Shown here in pieces: positions 10,230 through 21,070 of a stretch of DNA of 64,000 bases. The position numbers were made by a program, and so were the translations under genes. The DNA comes from Sanderia malayensis (Eukaryota; Cnidaria; Scyphozoa; Semaeostomeae; Pelagiidae), in contig RQOL01000490.1 of the NCBI GenBank assembly GCA_013076295.1, forward strand, positions 81,758 through 145,757. The letters run 5' to 3'. Each line of letters begins with the position of its first letter. Within the stretch, counting starts at the first letter, position 1. The notes beneath the pieces are model-generated. The model was not told the origin of the DNA. It was given only the letters and a program-made list of their open reading frames with translations, and searched no databases.

Positions 10230-12100
10230 TTGCAGATCGTGTCCGCAATATAGCACAGCATGCCATAAACAATATCAATCAACTAGCTGGCCTCGTCGAT
10301 CAATCCTCCATTAGAACAGCCTCCAACAACGAAGCAGAGTTAGAGCAAGCAGCAACGAGAAGAGAGTCTAGGCCAACTACTCCGACTGCTAGTACAAGCA
10401 TTAGGCCTAGTCCAAATCATTCATCTGGACAAGCATCCGCTGTTTCTGAGTTGCGGCAAAGGTTTCCAACGGTAAACAGGGGATCTAGAAGGAGAGACCA
10501 AAGGCCAGCAGCTTATTCTAGAGCAACTTCAGCACGTTCTGGACCTGGTAGACCACCACTATCTGAAATTATTACCAGGGTTGTCATCATTTTGGAGATG
10601 GCTTGTGAAAAGGTACCAACAAAAACTGAGAGGCAAGCTTTAGAAAGAACCAGAAGAATCATCTCGGGTTTCGATTTTGACAAGCGTGGAATGACAATAA
10701 ACTTTATCAAGAACTGCAAAATTTATTACCGGAGGAACTTAAAGGTATTGACTTTGAAATTGTCAAAAATTCTGGAGGTGTATTGGTGAAACCTACTATC
10801 CCACCCAACAAGAGTATTGATGGAAGATTGCTACTTAAGTCAATTTCTCCATCAGGTGCTGTTTACATACGTTGCTATATGAATGCCTGATGACTCCATT
10901 GATGCTTTATTGGATGTTCCTGCTTTTGGTGACTAATACCAGATACTTTTCTTCCTGACAATGTACAAAATGATGATATAGTATGGTAGCAGATGAAAAT
11001 CCTCATCCTCAACAAACACCATTGGATAACACAGGTTCTGATTCTCCAGATGACCCCAAATGTCCATTCCCAATAGAACATATAATAGAGAAAGGAAAAA
11101 GGGAAAATCTAGTTGATCCAGTTGAAATTCTGAGATTTTTGCAAGCAGAAATAGTACAAGAAGAGCATTGGAGATATCTCTCCTGATGAAGCATTGTTTG
11201 CTGGTGAAACCAAACTTTATTACCGTTGATAGGGACCAAATCCTCAAGTCAACATTTAGTGAACTAGAATTTGTGGAAAACTTGCGCTTAACATTTCAAG
11301 TGGATTCATGGGAGAGGAGTGTATGACCAAGGGGGCCATGGAAGGAATGGTTAATGCTTGTGATGCAAGAAATCAAGCAAAAATATTTTGATTTAGGACT
11401 GCGTTCTCATCTTCAGAAGGATTTACTGCCATTTGGGTCATGTTTGCATTATCATTGCTTCAAAATGGTAAAATTCCTTCATCTTGGCAGAAAGCACCTT
11501 GCAGCATTATAATTTCAACTGCATCATCAGATGTATGCATCAAGAATTTCAAAAGGGTCTAGAGTCACTGGGATGCTGTCTGCTATGAGAGAATTTCCAA
11601 TGTTGGTGCATCTTTTGCGCCCCGGTTCACAACACAAATTGTCTGTGCAGAAACTTCTCCATCTCTTGAAGCCAAGTTTTTCCGAAGAGGGATCAAATGC
11701 TTTCACCAAGGAGAAAGAAGCATATCAATGCCTTGTGAGATACATCAGGGAAGTCGCTGGCGGTAGAAGATCATGTGGTGACATGACCTTGGATCTTGGT
11801 CACATTTTCAAATTTGCAACTGGCGCAACAGAAGAGCCTGTTCTTGGCTTTAAAATTCATCCAAGCATAGAGTTTCGTGTAGCAAATGAAGTGGAAATTG
11901 GCTTGAATCAATCAGCAACAAGAGATAGTGAGGCTGAACGTACAGCAAAAGTTGTTCCATGCTTCACACCAACAGCTCACACACGCATAAATGCTTTGAA
12001 GATACCCATAGCCACACTTTCTATTCCTATGCCATGCTCAGAAAGACTTTACAACATTTACGACCTTGCATTTGCATCAGCATACTTTGGCAAACAGTAA
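10230..12100 (+). pseudogene. HECT-domain E3 ligase-like protein of the transposon, copy 2
   Basis: Coding similarity to copy 1 begins near 10236 (possibly after a CAG acceptor) with a Gln/Ala- and Ser/Thr/Pro-rich region. A frameshift follows near 10680, then a pre-HECT block to about 10890, then 10983-11190 (DPVEILRFLQAEI), 11220-11530 with several breaks, and 11531-12100 with the HECT N-lobe end and C-lobe. The catalytic Cys codon of copy 1 aligns with CGC (Arg) at 11984-11986, one base from TGC. The family's C-terminal ending YNIYDLAFASAYFGK is present. In copy 2 the exon 2-exon 3 junction seems to be continuous, with no intron. At least four frame breaks make it a pseudogene. Confidence 0.7.
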
Positions 12101-12508
12101 ACTTTTTTTTATTTGATCAAATTTAGCTTAAACTTTTGAGTTTATTGTTGAACAGTTGGAGAAACTGAAAGTTTTTGTTGCTGTTGATTTTGCAAATATG
12201 AACAATAGTTATGTCATATTCAAGTTATGTTAAGTTATATTCCCTTAAGTTAATAGTAGGCAGTATGTAGGTATTGAACTGCAAGAGAAAGTGGTAGATA
12301 GACAAAACAATGATAATAAGGCTTACTCAATGTCAATTTTAAATGAAGATTGTTTCCATCACATGTTGTTTCTACGACCTGATTTAGCAAACAAGTGACA
12401 CTGAGAAAAAATCCGGTAAGACCAGATTTCATTTTAAAAAATCCGGCAAATCTGGTTCTGGCTGGATTTTGTAAACATGGATTTTAAGGTATGTGCCTCA
12501 AATATGGA
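12101..12508. other. Convergent intergenic region of copy 2
   Basis: This AT-rich sequence lies between the stop of the HECT gene and the stop of the transposase. A short ATCCGG repeat occurs at 12409-12445 (AAAATCCGGTAAGACC, AAAATCCGGCAAATC). No gene is seen. Confidence 0.4.
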
Positions 12509-14043
12509 TCACAAATCAAATGTCCCTAGCAACCTATTACACTCTTGGTATAAATGTCTACCTCCTTCTCCATCATCCAGCATTGGATCTGGCAGTGATC
12601 TAAATTGATCATCAGTCAAGTAAAAATTGGGTTCCGGAATGTTTACTTGATAATCTTCTTCTTCCACGGAGAGGACACTGTCAGGACCAATACCAAACTC
12701 TTCAATGTCCAATTCATTCAAAGGTGGTTCTTCAGAATGGAAATTCTCTAGCATGCCACTCTCCCACATCTGAAGTGGCGACAAGTTTCTTTCCGTGGAA
12801 ACTGGTCTATGATTCATTTGATTTACAAACTCTTGTAAAGACCTTTCAACTCTTGGAATGAATATGTGATGTAAACTGAACAAATGCACATCATTCAGCA
12901 CATCCAGGAGACCTTCGTTCTCAAGGTCTTGAAACATGTTGTTATAGAAAACAAGGACACCTGAGTAAACATCGCGATGCATCCTTTCAACTCTACAGTT
13001 ATGGACAGAAGATCCAGTGATGATACTCCCACGGTTTAAACCGCGATGTTGAATCATATAACACCCTACCAGGTAGTTCTCCATTCCATAATCGCTGCGA
13101 ACATGGGAGGGGATTCCCCATCTCTGCACACCATCTTCGAACAGAGCAAGCACGGTTTCTGCCTTATTATTGTTGCAGCATGATGCATAGATGATGGACC
13201 TTGTTTTACCGTCGACACAAACATGAATGATGATTTTGTATCTGATCAATTTGTGACACGAGTCTATGTGCCACAAACTGTTGGGATAGGGTACAAAATA
13301 TTTCCTACGGTGAATGAGCATACGCCAACGAAGGGCTGTGCCAATAGGGTCCATTCGTCGAAGGCAGTCGCTGACACGCCATCTTTGCACTCGCAACCCT
13401 CTACTTCTCAGTGCACCTATGAATCTTCGTCTGCCAATGTTTGGGGTCAGTGGACCACCATCTGTCGTCATTGTTACTTGTCTGTAAATATCATCCAATT
13501 CATCGTCTGTTAACTCTGAATAGTTCTCAAAACTTGCTGCCATGCCAAACTCTATTCGACGAAGTTGCAGAGTTGATATACTCACACCAAGAAGCTTTGT
13601 GATCTTTGTCCAAGAAAAAAAAAAGAGACCGTAAATGCTCCAGTTGTTCTTGAGAAGTTTCCAAATGTTTACGACCGGCACCATGTGTTTCGATGTTAAT
13701 TGGTGCAGCATATGCCGTCTCCACAGTGTCATGGTAATTTGCATCATCTCTTTGTTGAATCATTGTTGATAAGTAGTTCTCTAACTTGATTATTCAAGTT
13801 CTCCAATATACGTTGGAATGGCAAAAGATTGATAACAGCTGCATTGGGTCTGTGATGCACAAGCAAGGCCAAAGTCCCTGAAGCATCCAACAGTCTATGC
13901 CTGACCTCTATCAAAGTTTGAGTTGATGAAGATTCAACATCAGGGGATACAAAAAGGTTTACCACACCTTTCAAATTTCGAAGAAACAGAGTGAAACCGC
14001 GCTCATTCCTTTCTCGTAGGATAGTTCTCCTCCCACCAGGCAT
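12509..14043 (-). pseudogene. DDE integrase-type transposase, copy 2 (two frameshifts)
   Basis: It reads from the ATG at 14043 (MPGGRRTILRERN), with a frameshift near 13755 and another at the A/T homopolymer near 13610-13625. The remainder is open to 12509. The helix-turn-helix (ITKLLGVSISTLQLRRIEFG) and the rve-like domain align with copy 1. The DDE residues are still present (WHIDSCHK, RSDYGMEN, NCRVERMHRDV). Identity to copy 1 is moderate, so the two elements are different subfamilies rather than recent duplicates. The second frameshift sits in a homopolymer and could be a sequencing error. Confidence 0.75.
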
Positions 14044-14079
14044 TTCAACAGCACTGCTTCTCTTGCGAAAACTTTGAAA

Positions 14080-14430
14080 AGTGGGCGCGAAAAAACACCG
14101 CAAAGCATTGTGGGATAATTCACAAAACCACACAAAAATAATTCACAAAACCACACAAAATAATTCACAAAATCACACAAAAATAATTCACAAAACCATA
14201 CAAAATAATTCACAAAACCATACAAAAATAATTCATTGGACACAACCAACACATAAATAAACAAGCAACACAAAAAACATATTCAGGGACGTCGGGTACG
14301 CAAAAGTTATTTCAGACATGCAATGGAAATATAAAGATGGAAACATAAGAACTAATTATAACACGAGCATAAATAATCAAAAAGCAATACAAAATTATCT
14401 ACCGTATTTTGACCAGAACGGGCCTCCATA
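14080..14430 (-). repeat. Right long terminal inverted repeat, copy 2
   Basis: This is the inverted match of 9738-10159 with fewer subrepeats (14116-14235). It is immediately followed by the GGAATG duplicate. Confidence 0.9.
14098..14115 (-). promoter_or_regulatory. ZNF143/Staf-like site, transposase side
   Basis: This is the inverted copy of the site at 10122-10139. It lies 55 bp upstream of the transposase ATG at 14043, so each gene has the same element at its 5' side. Confidence 0.45.
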
Positions 14431-14994
14431 GGAATGCACTGGAGAATGTCAAAAGAACTCCTTGTGATATTTTGTTGGCTGACTATGAATTCACTTCAGA
14501 TGAGAACAGGAACGCAGGTTATTGCCAGTATGTAATCTGCCAGCATGGAAAATTGAGAAGAGCAGACGTGCTTTTTCATCCTGTCTAGTAATTGCTATCA
14601 AAAGGGCATACCCGTCAAGAGATGAAAAGTATATGAGATTCAAAAGATCATGAACGCAACACATACAAAATAGTTTTTTAAGCCATTCGTAGGCATTCAT
14701 ACATATTTGTACCTTCTTCAATTCAGCCCTTTCCTACTTTATTTCCTGTCATGACATCAATGGCAAGCTGCCAACTGAACAGTCAATAGAGCCTGATGTT
14801 GATGTTCTTGATCTTGGTGAAAATTCTGCCACAGGCAATGAATTTGGTTCAAGAACACCCTCAACATCTGCTGATTCTGGTACAAACTCAGCAAAAAGAA
14901 AAGCAGTATTTGTGCCAGTGCATTAAACTCCATAGAGGTGGAAAAAGTTAACAATTGAAAAGTTCATCATGAATTTTTCAGTTGTTAACTTTTT
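14431..14994 (+). pseudogene. Cys-rich transposon-type protein fragment, piece 2
   Basis: After the GGAATG duplicate the interrupted coding sequence resumes with short coding-like stretches: CDILLADYEFTSDENR at 14463-14510 and a Ser/Thr-rich piece at 14757-14925 that ends AKRKAVFVPVH and a stop. It is decayed and its family is unknown. It belongs to the element that hosts both the HECT+DDE insertion and the hAT insertion. Confidence 0.35.
14941..14994. repeat. Hairpin-forming inverted repeat beside the hAT element
   Basis: AAAAAGTTAACAATTG pairs with CAGTTGTTAACTTTTT across a short loop. It directly abuts the left hAT end and may be part of the target or a small element remnant. Confidence 0.5.
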
Positions 14995-17636
14995 TAGGCT
15001 GCCATGTGTAGGGATTTCTACCTATTTTGGGGATTTTTAGAAGCTTGTGGGTTGTAGGGAAAACCTACGGGATAATTCAGGGAAAGTAGGTGGAAATCTT
15101 AAAATTGTAGGGATTAAATTTGTTTGCGGCGAAAACAATTAAGTTGTTTGTTTTTTCGGCTTTGACCATCAATTATTACAGACTTCCCGTGTGGCACTTT
15201 CCAAAAAGGGCACAATTAGACAAGTCACACCTTAAAAAGAGCTGTTAAAATTATTTTCAAAGTCAACTTGTTTTTGTGGCTTCATTCCCCACTTCAGAGG
15301 ATCTATTCTGCAGGTGTGGTTAGGTTAAAGACTTATAAGCTTGGAGGGCAACATCAATATCATTACAAATTGGTTGATCTCTCACTATGTACATGCTTTC
15401 TTTCTAAAGAAGAGATTTAAAATGCCAAAAAACCTCAAAAAGAAGTATCGCGGACAAAAGTACAGAAAAGATTGGGAAAAAGAAAAATGGGCATATGGTT
15501 GGCTGTCAGTTTCAAAGAAAGGGTCTTATAAGGCAGATTGCAGTATTTGCGATAAAGATCTTGCCATTGGTAAATCAGAATTGATTGCCCACACCAAAAC
15601 TGGGTTGCAGAAGAGGTTGTCCAACAACGTCGGATCCAACCATTCGCTTACTGATTTCATGGAAGTCAACAGCTTCAGCAAGATAAATGCAGAACTGAAC
15701 GCTGTTGCTTTAATAGCTAGACGAAATATATCTTTCAATTTTTGGAACAGTTGATGCAAACGCTTCACTTGATAGCTGACAATTCAAAAACAGTAAAACA
15801 GATAGGACTTGCAATAGGACTAAAGGAACCTACCTTTTTACAGATTGTCTTGCTCCGTATGCTCAAGAAGCTGGTTGAAGAGATGAAAAGCTCAAGAGGA
15901 TTTCAATTCTCTGTGACAAGGCAACTGACAAGACCTTCTGTGTAAATGTACGGTATGTAAATGATAAATGTGAGCCAACAACAAAACGTTATCGTTTGCT
16001 GCTAGTGGGGAAAGAAGGAGGTGCTGATGCATTGTTTGAGCTCTTGGCCACAACTTTTGCAGAAGACGAGATTGAGTGGAATGATGTAATTGGCTACGCA
16101 TCTGATGGTGAGAATCTAATGCAAGGGAGGAACAATTCACTGTTAACACAAATGAAAGCTGCTGTGCCAGATTTGTACATTTTGAAATGCTACTGCCATT
16201 CATTTAATCTTGTAGCTGGTCATGCCTGTGAAACTCTTTCAAATACTGCTGAACAGCTTACCCACGACATCTACAACTATTTTAAGGATTCACCAAACAG
16301 AAAAAAGATCTTCGAGGAATTTCAACATTTTTATGACTGCGAGCCACATAAGATCTTGAAATCCTGCCAGACTCGATGGCTGTCACTTTCGCAATGCCTC
16401 ACAAGAATCATCAGCCAATGGCCAGCCCTGGAGTACTTCTTCACTGCAGAAATTTTTGAAACAAAATCACTTCAAGCTGAAAAAATTCTGCAGCATTTGA
16501 AATTGAATTACATCAAGGCAACGTTTGAATTCATTGATTTCGTACTTGGAGATCTCAAAGGATTGAGTATTCTTTTTCAATCAAATGATTTCGAGCTGCA
16601 TAGGTTTCTCCCTGAATGGAGCGTGTTTTTTCGTATGTACTGTATCAACTTCATGAAAAGAATTAAAGATGACTTGACAAAAGTCAACGTCGCCGATAAG
16701 GATAGCTGGTTGCCATTCAACAAAATATAACCAGGAGTTTTGGCACAGGAAACATCAACGCAAAGGTACCACATGAGAGAGAAAGATTTTCGACACGTTG
16801 CCGCAACTGGTACAGAGAAGCAGTCCATCAGATCTTAAATCGCATTGATATAACCGAGCCTGTTCTTAAAGCAGTACAGTCCATTCACCAAGCTGTCATT
16901 GTTGACAGAAAGGCTGCAACAGACGCCACAGGAGTACTTGCATTGAAGCGTCCTCGCCTTTTCCAAGTAAATTGTCAAATGATGTTCGAGAATGGAGATC
17001 TCTCCTGGTTGATTTCAGTATTGTCAATGAAGAATAAAGGACAGTAGCTTTATTGACTTTTGGAAATTTGTCAGCAAAGTAGAAGCTTACAAAGTTCTTG
17101 GTGAATTTATGATTCAGATTACAGCCCTTCCTCAGAGTACCACTTGTGTGGAAAGAACATTTTCGACAGTAAAAAACATAAAAACAAAACTGTGAAACAA
17201 ACTCGCCATCAGCAGAACAGAAGGAATTGTCAAAGTCAGCGAACACTTTTCAACCAATTTCAAGGTTGACAACCGGCTGGCAAGTCTTCATACAAATGCA
17301 AGAGTTCGTATGAAAAAAGATACTCACCAAACGAACGTGCAACTGTAACTTCGTTATCTTTAGTGTAATATTTTTGTAATACTTATGTCATTTATAAACT
17401 CTTTTGTTGATGTTGGCTAAGATTTTATGGTACTCAATATATACACTGTTTGATTTTAAATGAACTTTCTCTGAAGAATTATGTTTAAGATCATGTGGGA
17501 ACGTAGGTAGAAACGTAGGTATATTTTGAAAAACGTAGGGAATTTTGGGGAAAATGATGCCAACAAACATAGGTGGAAGTAGGTAGAAATGTCCTGCGCA
17601 GTAGGTAGAAATGACAGGTCAAGCATGGCAACACTA
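14995..17636. mobile_element. hAT-family DNA transposon (decayed)
   Basis: Imperfect ends TAGGCTGCCATG (left) and TAGTGTTGCCATG (right, inverted) match the hAT style. Subterminal motifs of the form GTAGGTAGAAA or TTTCTACCTA are repeated near both ends (15010-15120, 17500-17615). The internal coding shows BED finger, RNase H-like core and dimerisation parts. No convincing 8-bp target duplication is seen, so the ends may be off by a few bases or the flanks altered. Confidence 0.7.
15422..17348 (+). pseudogene. hAT transposase
   Basis: From the ATG at 15422 a lysine-rich N-terminus leads to a BED-type zinc finger (ADCSICDK, then ELIAHTKTGLQK). A frameshift at about 15740 and further breaks near 15940 follow. 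The 15996-16730 frame has YASDGENLMQG (catalytic Asp region), LKCYCHSFNLVAGHAC and TRWLSL, all hAT hallmarks. A stop at about 16728 and breaks to about 17070 precede the C-terminal dimerisation segment (ITALPQSTTCVERTFSTVKN) at 17110-17180, followed by a TGA. The enzyme would cut and paste the element, but this copy cannot be functional. Confidence 0.8.
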
Positions 17637-17909
17637 AGCAGCTCTGTGAAAGGGTTACAGAATTCTTTGCAAAATGACCGAATAAAAGAATTACTGAATC
17701 TTCTAAAAGAGGACAGTGAAAGACAGGCAAAGAGAGATGATGTGTTCATGAATCTCAAATTTTCGTGCTAATGTGCAGCAGCAGTCATATGCAACACCTC
17801 AAAATCATATTTACAGCCATCATGGAGGGATTTTTCGCAATCCAGCTAACAACGCATTCAATAACAACTTCTCGTTTTTAGATTTTCTGAACCAAAAATA
17901 ACATATTTT
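17637..17909 (+). pseudogene. Coiled-coil C-terminal protein fragment, piece 3 of nested host element
   Basis: The coding-like piece LNLLKEDSERQAKRDDVFMN is followed, after a frame slip near 17758, by a Gln/Asn-rich tail ending NFSFLDFLNQK and a TAA. It resembles the charged C-termini of Myb/SANT-type transposon accessory proteins. It likely continues the protein cut by the hAT element. From 17910 to 18061 there is only AT-rich sequence. Confidence 0.35.
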
Positions 17910-18168
17910 TATCATAAAAACTTACTGTATGTGTTTTTTAGTTTAAAGTCTTGTTTTTACACTGTAATGACAAATATTGTGGGAAAAGTTTAGATATTGC
18001 CTCTGTTCTTCACTTTATTTAAATTGAATAAGTTTGCTTCTCTTCCCAGAATAAATCAGTAACTAGCCGGGGGCCCGGTCGCTATGCTCCCTCCCCGGAG
18101 GCCCCCAAGCAACAAAAGTTTAACGTGGTTGGCGCGCTTCGCGTGCTGCATTCGCTGCCGCTCATGCC

Positions 18169-18241
18169 CATACATACATACATACATACATACATACATA
18201 CATACATACATACATACATACCTACATACATACATACATAG
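18169..18241. repeat. (CATA)n microsatellite
   Basis: Uninterrupted CATA repeats lie between two GC-rich modules of unit 1. Confidence 0.95.
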
Positions 18242-18361
18242 ATGGGCCGGGTTCGGTCGCTTCGCTCCCTCCCCGGAGCCCGTCAAGTAGACAAAGCTTA
18301 ATCTGGTTGGCGCGCTTCGCACGCTGCATTCGCTGCCGCTCATGCCGATACATACATACAT

Positions 18362-19229
18362 ACCCTACAATACATACCCTACAATACATACCCTACAATG
18401 CATACCCTACAATACAAACCCTACAATACATACCCTACAATACATAACCTACAATACATAACCTACAATACAAACCCTACAATACATACCCTACAATACA
18501 TACCCTACAATACATAACCTACAATACATACCCTACAATACATGCCCTACATAACATACCCTACAATACAAAGCCTACAATACATACCCTACAATACATA
18601 CCCTACAATACATACCCTACAATACATGCCCTACAATACATACCCTACAATACATACCCTACAATACATAACCTACAATCCATAGCCTACAATACATGCC
18701 CTACATAACATACCCTACAATACATACCATACAATACATAACCTACAATACAAACCCTACAATACATACCCTACAATGCATACCCTACAATACAAACCCT
18801 ACAATACATACCCTACCATACATACCCTACAATACATGCCCTACATAACATACCCTACAATATATACCCTACAATACATACCCTACATAACATACCCCAC
18901 AATACATACCCTACCACACATACCCTACAATACATACCCCACAATACATACCCTACATAACATACCCTACAATACATACCCTACATAACATACCCTACAT
19001 AACATACCCTACGATACATACCCTACAATACATACCCTACAATACATGCCCTACATAACATACCCTACAATATATACCCTACAATACATACCCTACATAA
19101 CATACCCCACAATACATACCCTACCACACATACCCTACAATACATACCCTACAATACATACCCTACATAACATACCCTACAATACATACCCTACATAACA
19201 TACCCTACATAACATACCCTACCATACTT
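18362..19229. repeat. 14-bp minisatellite, unit 1
   Basis: The repeat is CCCTACAATACATA with common variants CCCTACATAACATA and ACCTACAATACATA. It grows out of the CATA tract, and the shared ATACATA suggests one arose from the other. Confidence 0.95.
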
Positions 19230-20337
19230 CCCCCTGGCAAGCGACCACCCAGCGCCCTCCCTGCCGCCCCCCTAAAAGCCCTTTCTTCTGAAAGTGAAAA
19301 AATGAATTCATCAACGTACTTTAAAAACACTAAAACTTGCAAATTAAATTAACGTGGCGAATTTTCGTCCTACAGAACCCACGAAAATATCAAAATGAAG
19401 CTAATAGCTTGGCGAACATTTATCGAAAATATTTGGGTGAAAAAAACAAAGTTTTGGCAGGTTAAAAATTAATTTTCGCAAGTGCAAAACACACGCGTGT
19501 TGTTTGAAATTTTCGTGTTTTCCAGCCAAACCCAAACTCGGCCAAAACTGTCCAAAATCAGAGGAAAATCAACAAAACAAAAAAAACAAAGCCATATAAC
19601 TTTAGTTCTTGTGTAAATAAACAGTTATCGAAAATTTAAATGGAGAAAATCGGCCCAGAACGACCCGAGAAAATCAAAATTGTCTTCGCGTTTTCGTTAG
19701 GCCCTTGCCTCAACACAAAAAACGTGAGGTTAAACAAAACAATGCTCGGGCTATTTCCACTCAAAAACAATGAAATAAAGGAAATACCTTGAAATAATTG
19801 TCCACCAATTGTCTCCACAGGTCTTGACAACAATTGACACGTCTTTACAATTGATTTCCGGTAGGTATTCACCTTTAAACCCGAGCAACTTGCCGCCCGT
19901 TCAACTAAGAAAACACGTGCTTCTCCCTGCTCGTTTTGCATCTCATTAATTCGGTCCTCGGAACTTTCTAGAAGGTCTGAACACAAAATGGGCCATAACT
20001 CCCGAACCGCTGGGGTTAGAAATTAGCGGAAAGCTTTAGTTTCATCAGCACAATGCAGCGATCATTTCCATACCAATTTGCACCCTTATTGACCGCCAGA
20101 AAAAAAGCCTTTGACTGGCAACGCCCGCTCCTTTGAACCCATTGTTCGGTCGAACGTCGATTGTTCACCAAACAATAGCCCATTGTTCACAGTCGGCCGG
20201 TCACGTGATGTACAATTTTATTATATATAGACTAGCCGGGGGCCCGGTCGCTACGCTCCCTCCCCGGAGCCCCCCAAGCAACAAAAGTTTAATGTGGTTG
20301 GCGCGCTTCGCGCGCTGCATTCGCTCCTGCTCATGCC

Positions 20338-20442
20338 CATACATACATACATACATACATACATACCTACATACATACATACCTACATACCTACATACAT
20401 ACATACATACATACATACATACATACATACATACATACATGC
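20338..20442. repeat. (CATA)n microsatellite, unit 2
   Basis: CATA repeats with a few CCTA interruptions. A second short tract lies at 20549-20571. Confidence 0.95.
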
Positions 20443-20571
20443 ATGAGCCGGGTTCGGTCGCTTCGCTCCCTCCCCGGAGCCCGTGAAGTAAACAAAGCTT
20501 AATCTGGTTGGCGCGCTTCGCGCGCTGCATTCGCTCCCGCTCATGCCCATACATACATACATACATACATA

Positions 20572-21070
20572 CCCTACGATACATACCCTACGATACATAC
20601 CCTACAACACATACCCTACATAACATACCCTACAATACATACCCTACAATACATACCCTACAAAACATACCCTACAATACATACCCTACAATACAAACCC
20701 TACAATACATACCCTACAATAAATACCCTACAATACATACCCTACAATACATACCCTACAATACATACCCTACAATACATACCCTACAATACATACCCTA
20801 CATAACATACCCTATTATACATACCCTACAATACATACCCTACTATAAATACCTTAAAATACATACCCTACAATACATGTCCTACAATACATACCCTACA
20901 ATACATACCCTACATAACATACCCTACAATACATACCCTACAATAAATACCCTACAATAAATACCCTGCATAACATACCCTACTATACATACCCTACATA
21001 ACATACCCTACGATACATACCCTACAATACATACCCTACAATGCATACCCTACCATACATACCCTACCAT
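20572..21070. repeat. 14-bp minisatellite, unit 2
   Basis: Same CCCTACAATACATA unit as at 18362-19229. Confidence 0.95.

Larger units (their letters stand above)
9738..14430. mobile_element. HECT+DDE-integrase DNA transposon, copy 2 (complete ends, IS3EU-like)
   Basis: Both ends are visible. The left starts TATGGAGGCCCGTTCTGGTC and the right ends with its reverse complement. GGAATG is duplicated at 9732-9737 and 14431-14436. The terminal inverted repeats are long (9738-about 10159 and about 14080-14430) and contain tandem subrepeats of TTTTGTATGGTTTTGTGAATTA. Gene order is HECT-like (+) and transposase (-), converging at 12.1-12.5 kb. Termini of the form TAY and 6-bp duplications agree with what I recall for IS3EU. 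Both genes carry frameshifts, so the copy is dead. Confidence 0.9.
18062..20230. repeat. Composite repeat unit 1 (hairpin modules + CATA + 14-bp array + 1-kb body)
   Basis: The order is: GC-rich module beginning ACTAGCCGGGGG, a CATA tract, a second GC-rich module, another CATA tract, a 14-bp minisatellite (18362-19229), then a body of about 1 kb. The body ends with a CACGTG box and TATATATAGACTAG, which leads straight into the next unit. The body holds a - strand frame of about 100 codons shared by all units, but its conservation only follows the DNA similarity. No known element family is recognised. Confidence 0.8.

Noticed and set aside
18362..19229. Telomere-like sequence (CCCTA strings)
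   Set aside because: The 14-bp unit is not a TTAGGG-type repeat, and the arrays are internal and interrupted by modules.
18776..20960. Frames reading [13 protein letters not shown] in the 14-bp arrays
   Set aside because: A 14-bp repeat cycles through all frames without stops; it is not a protein gene.
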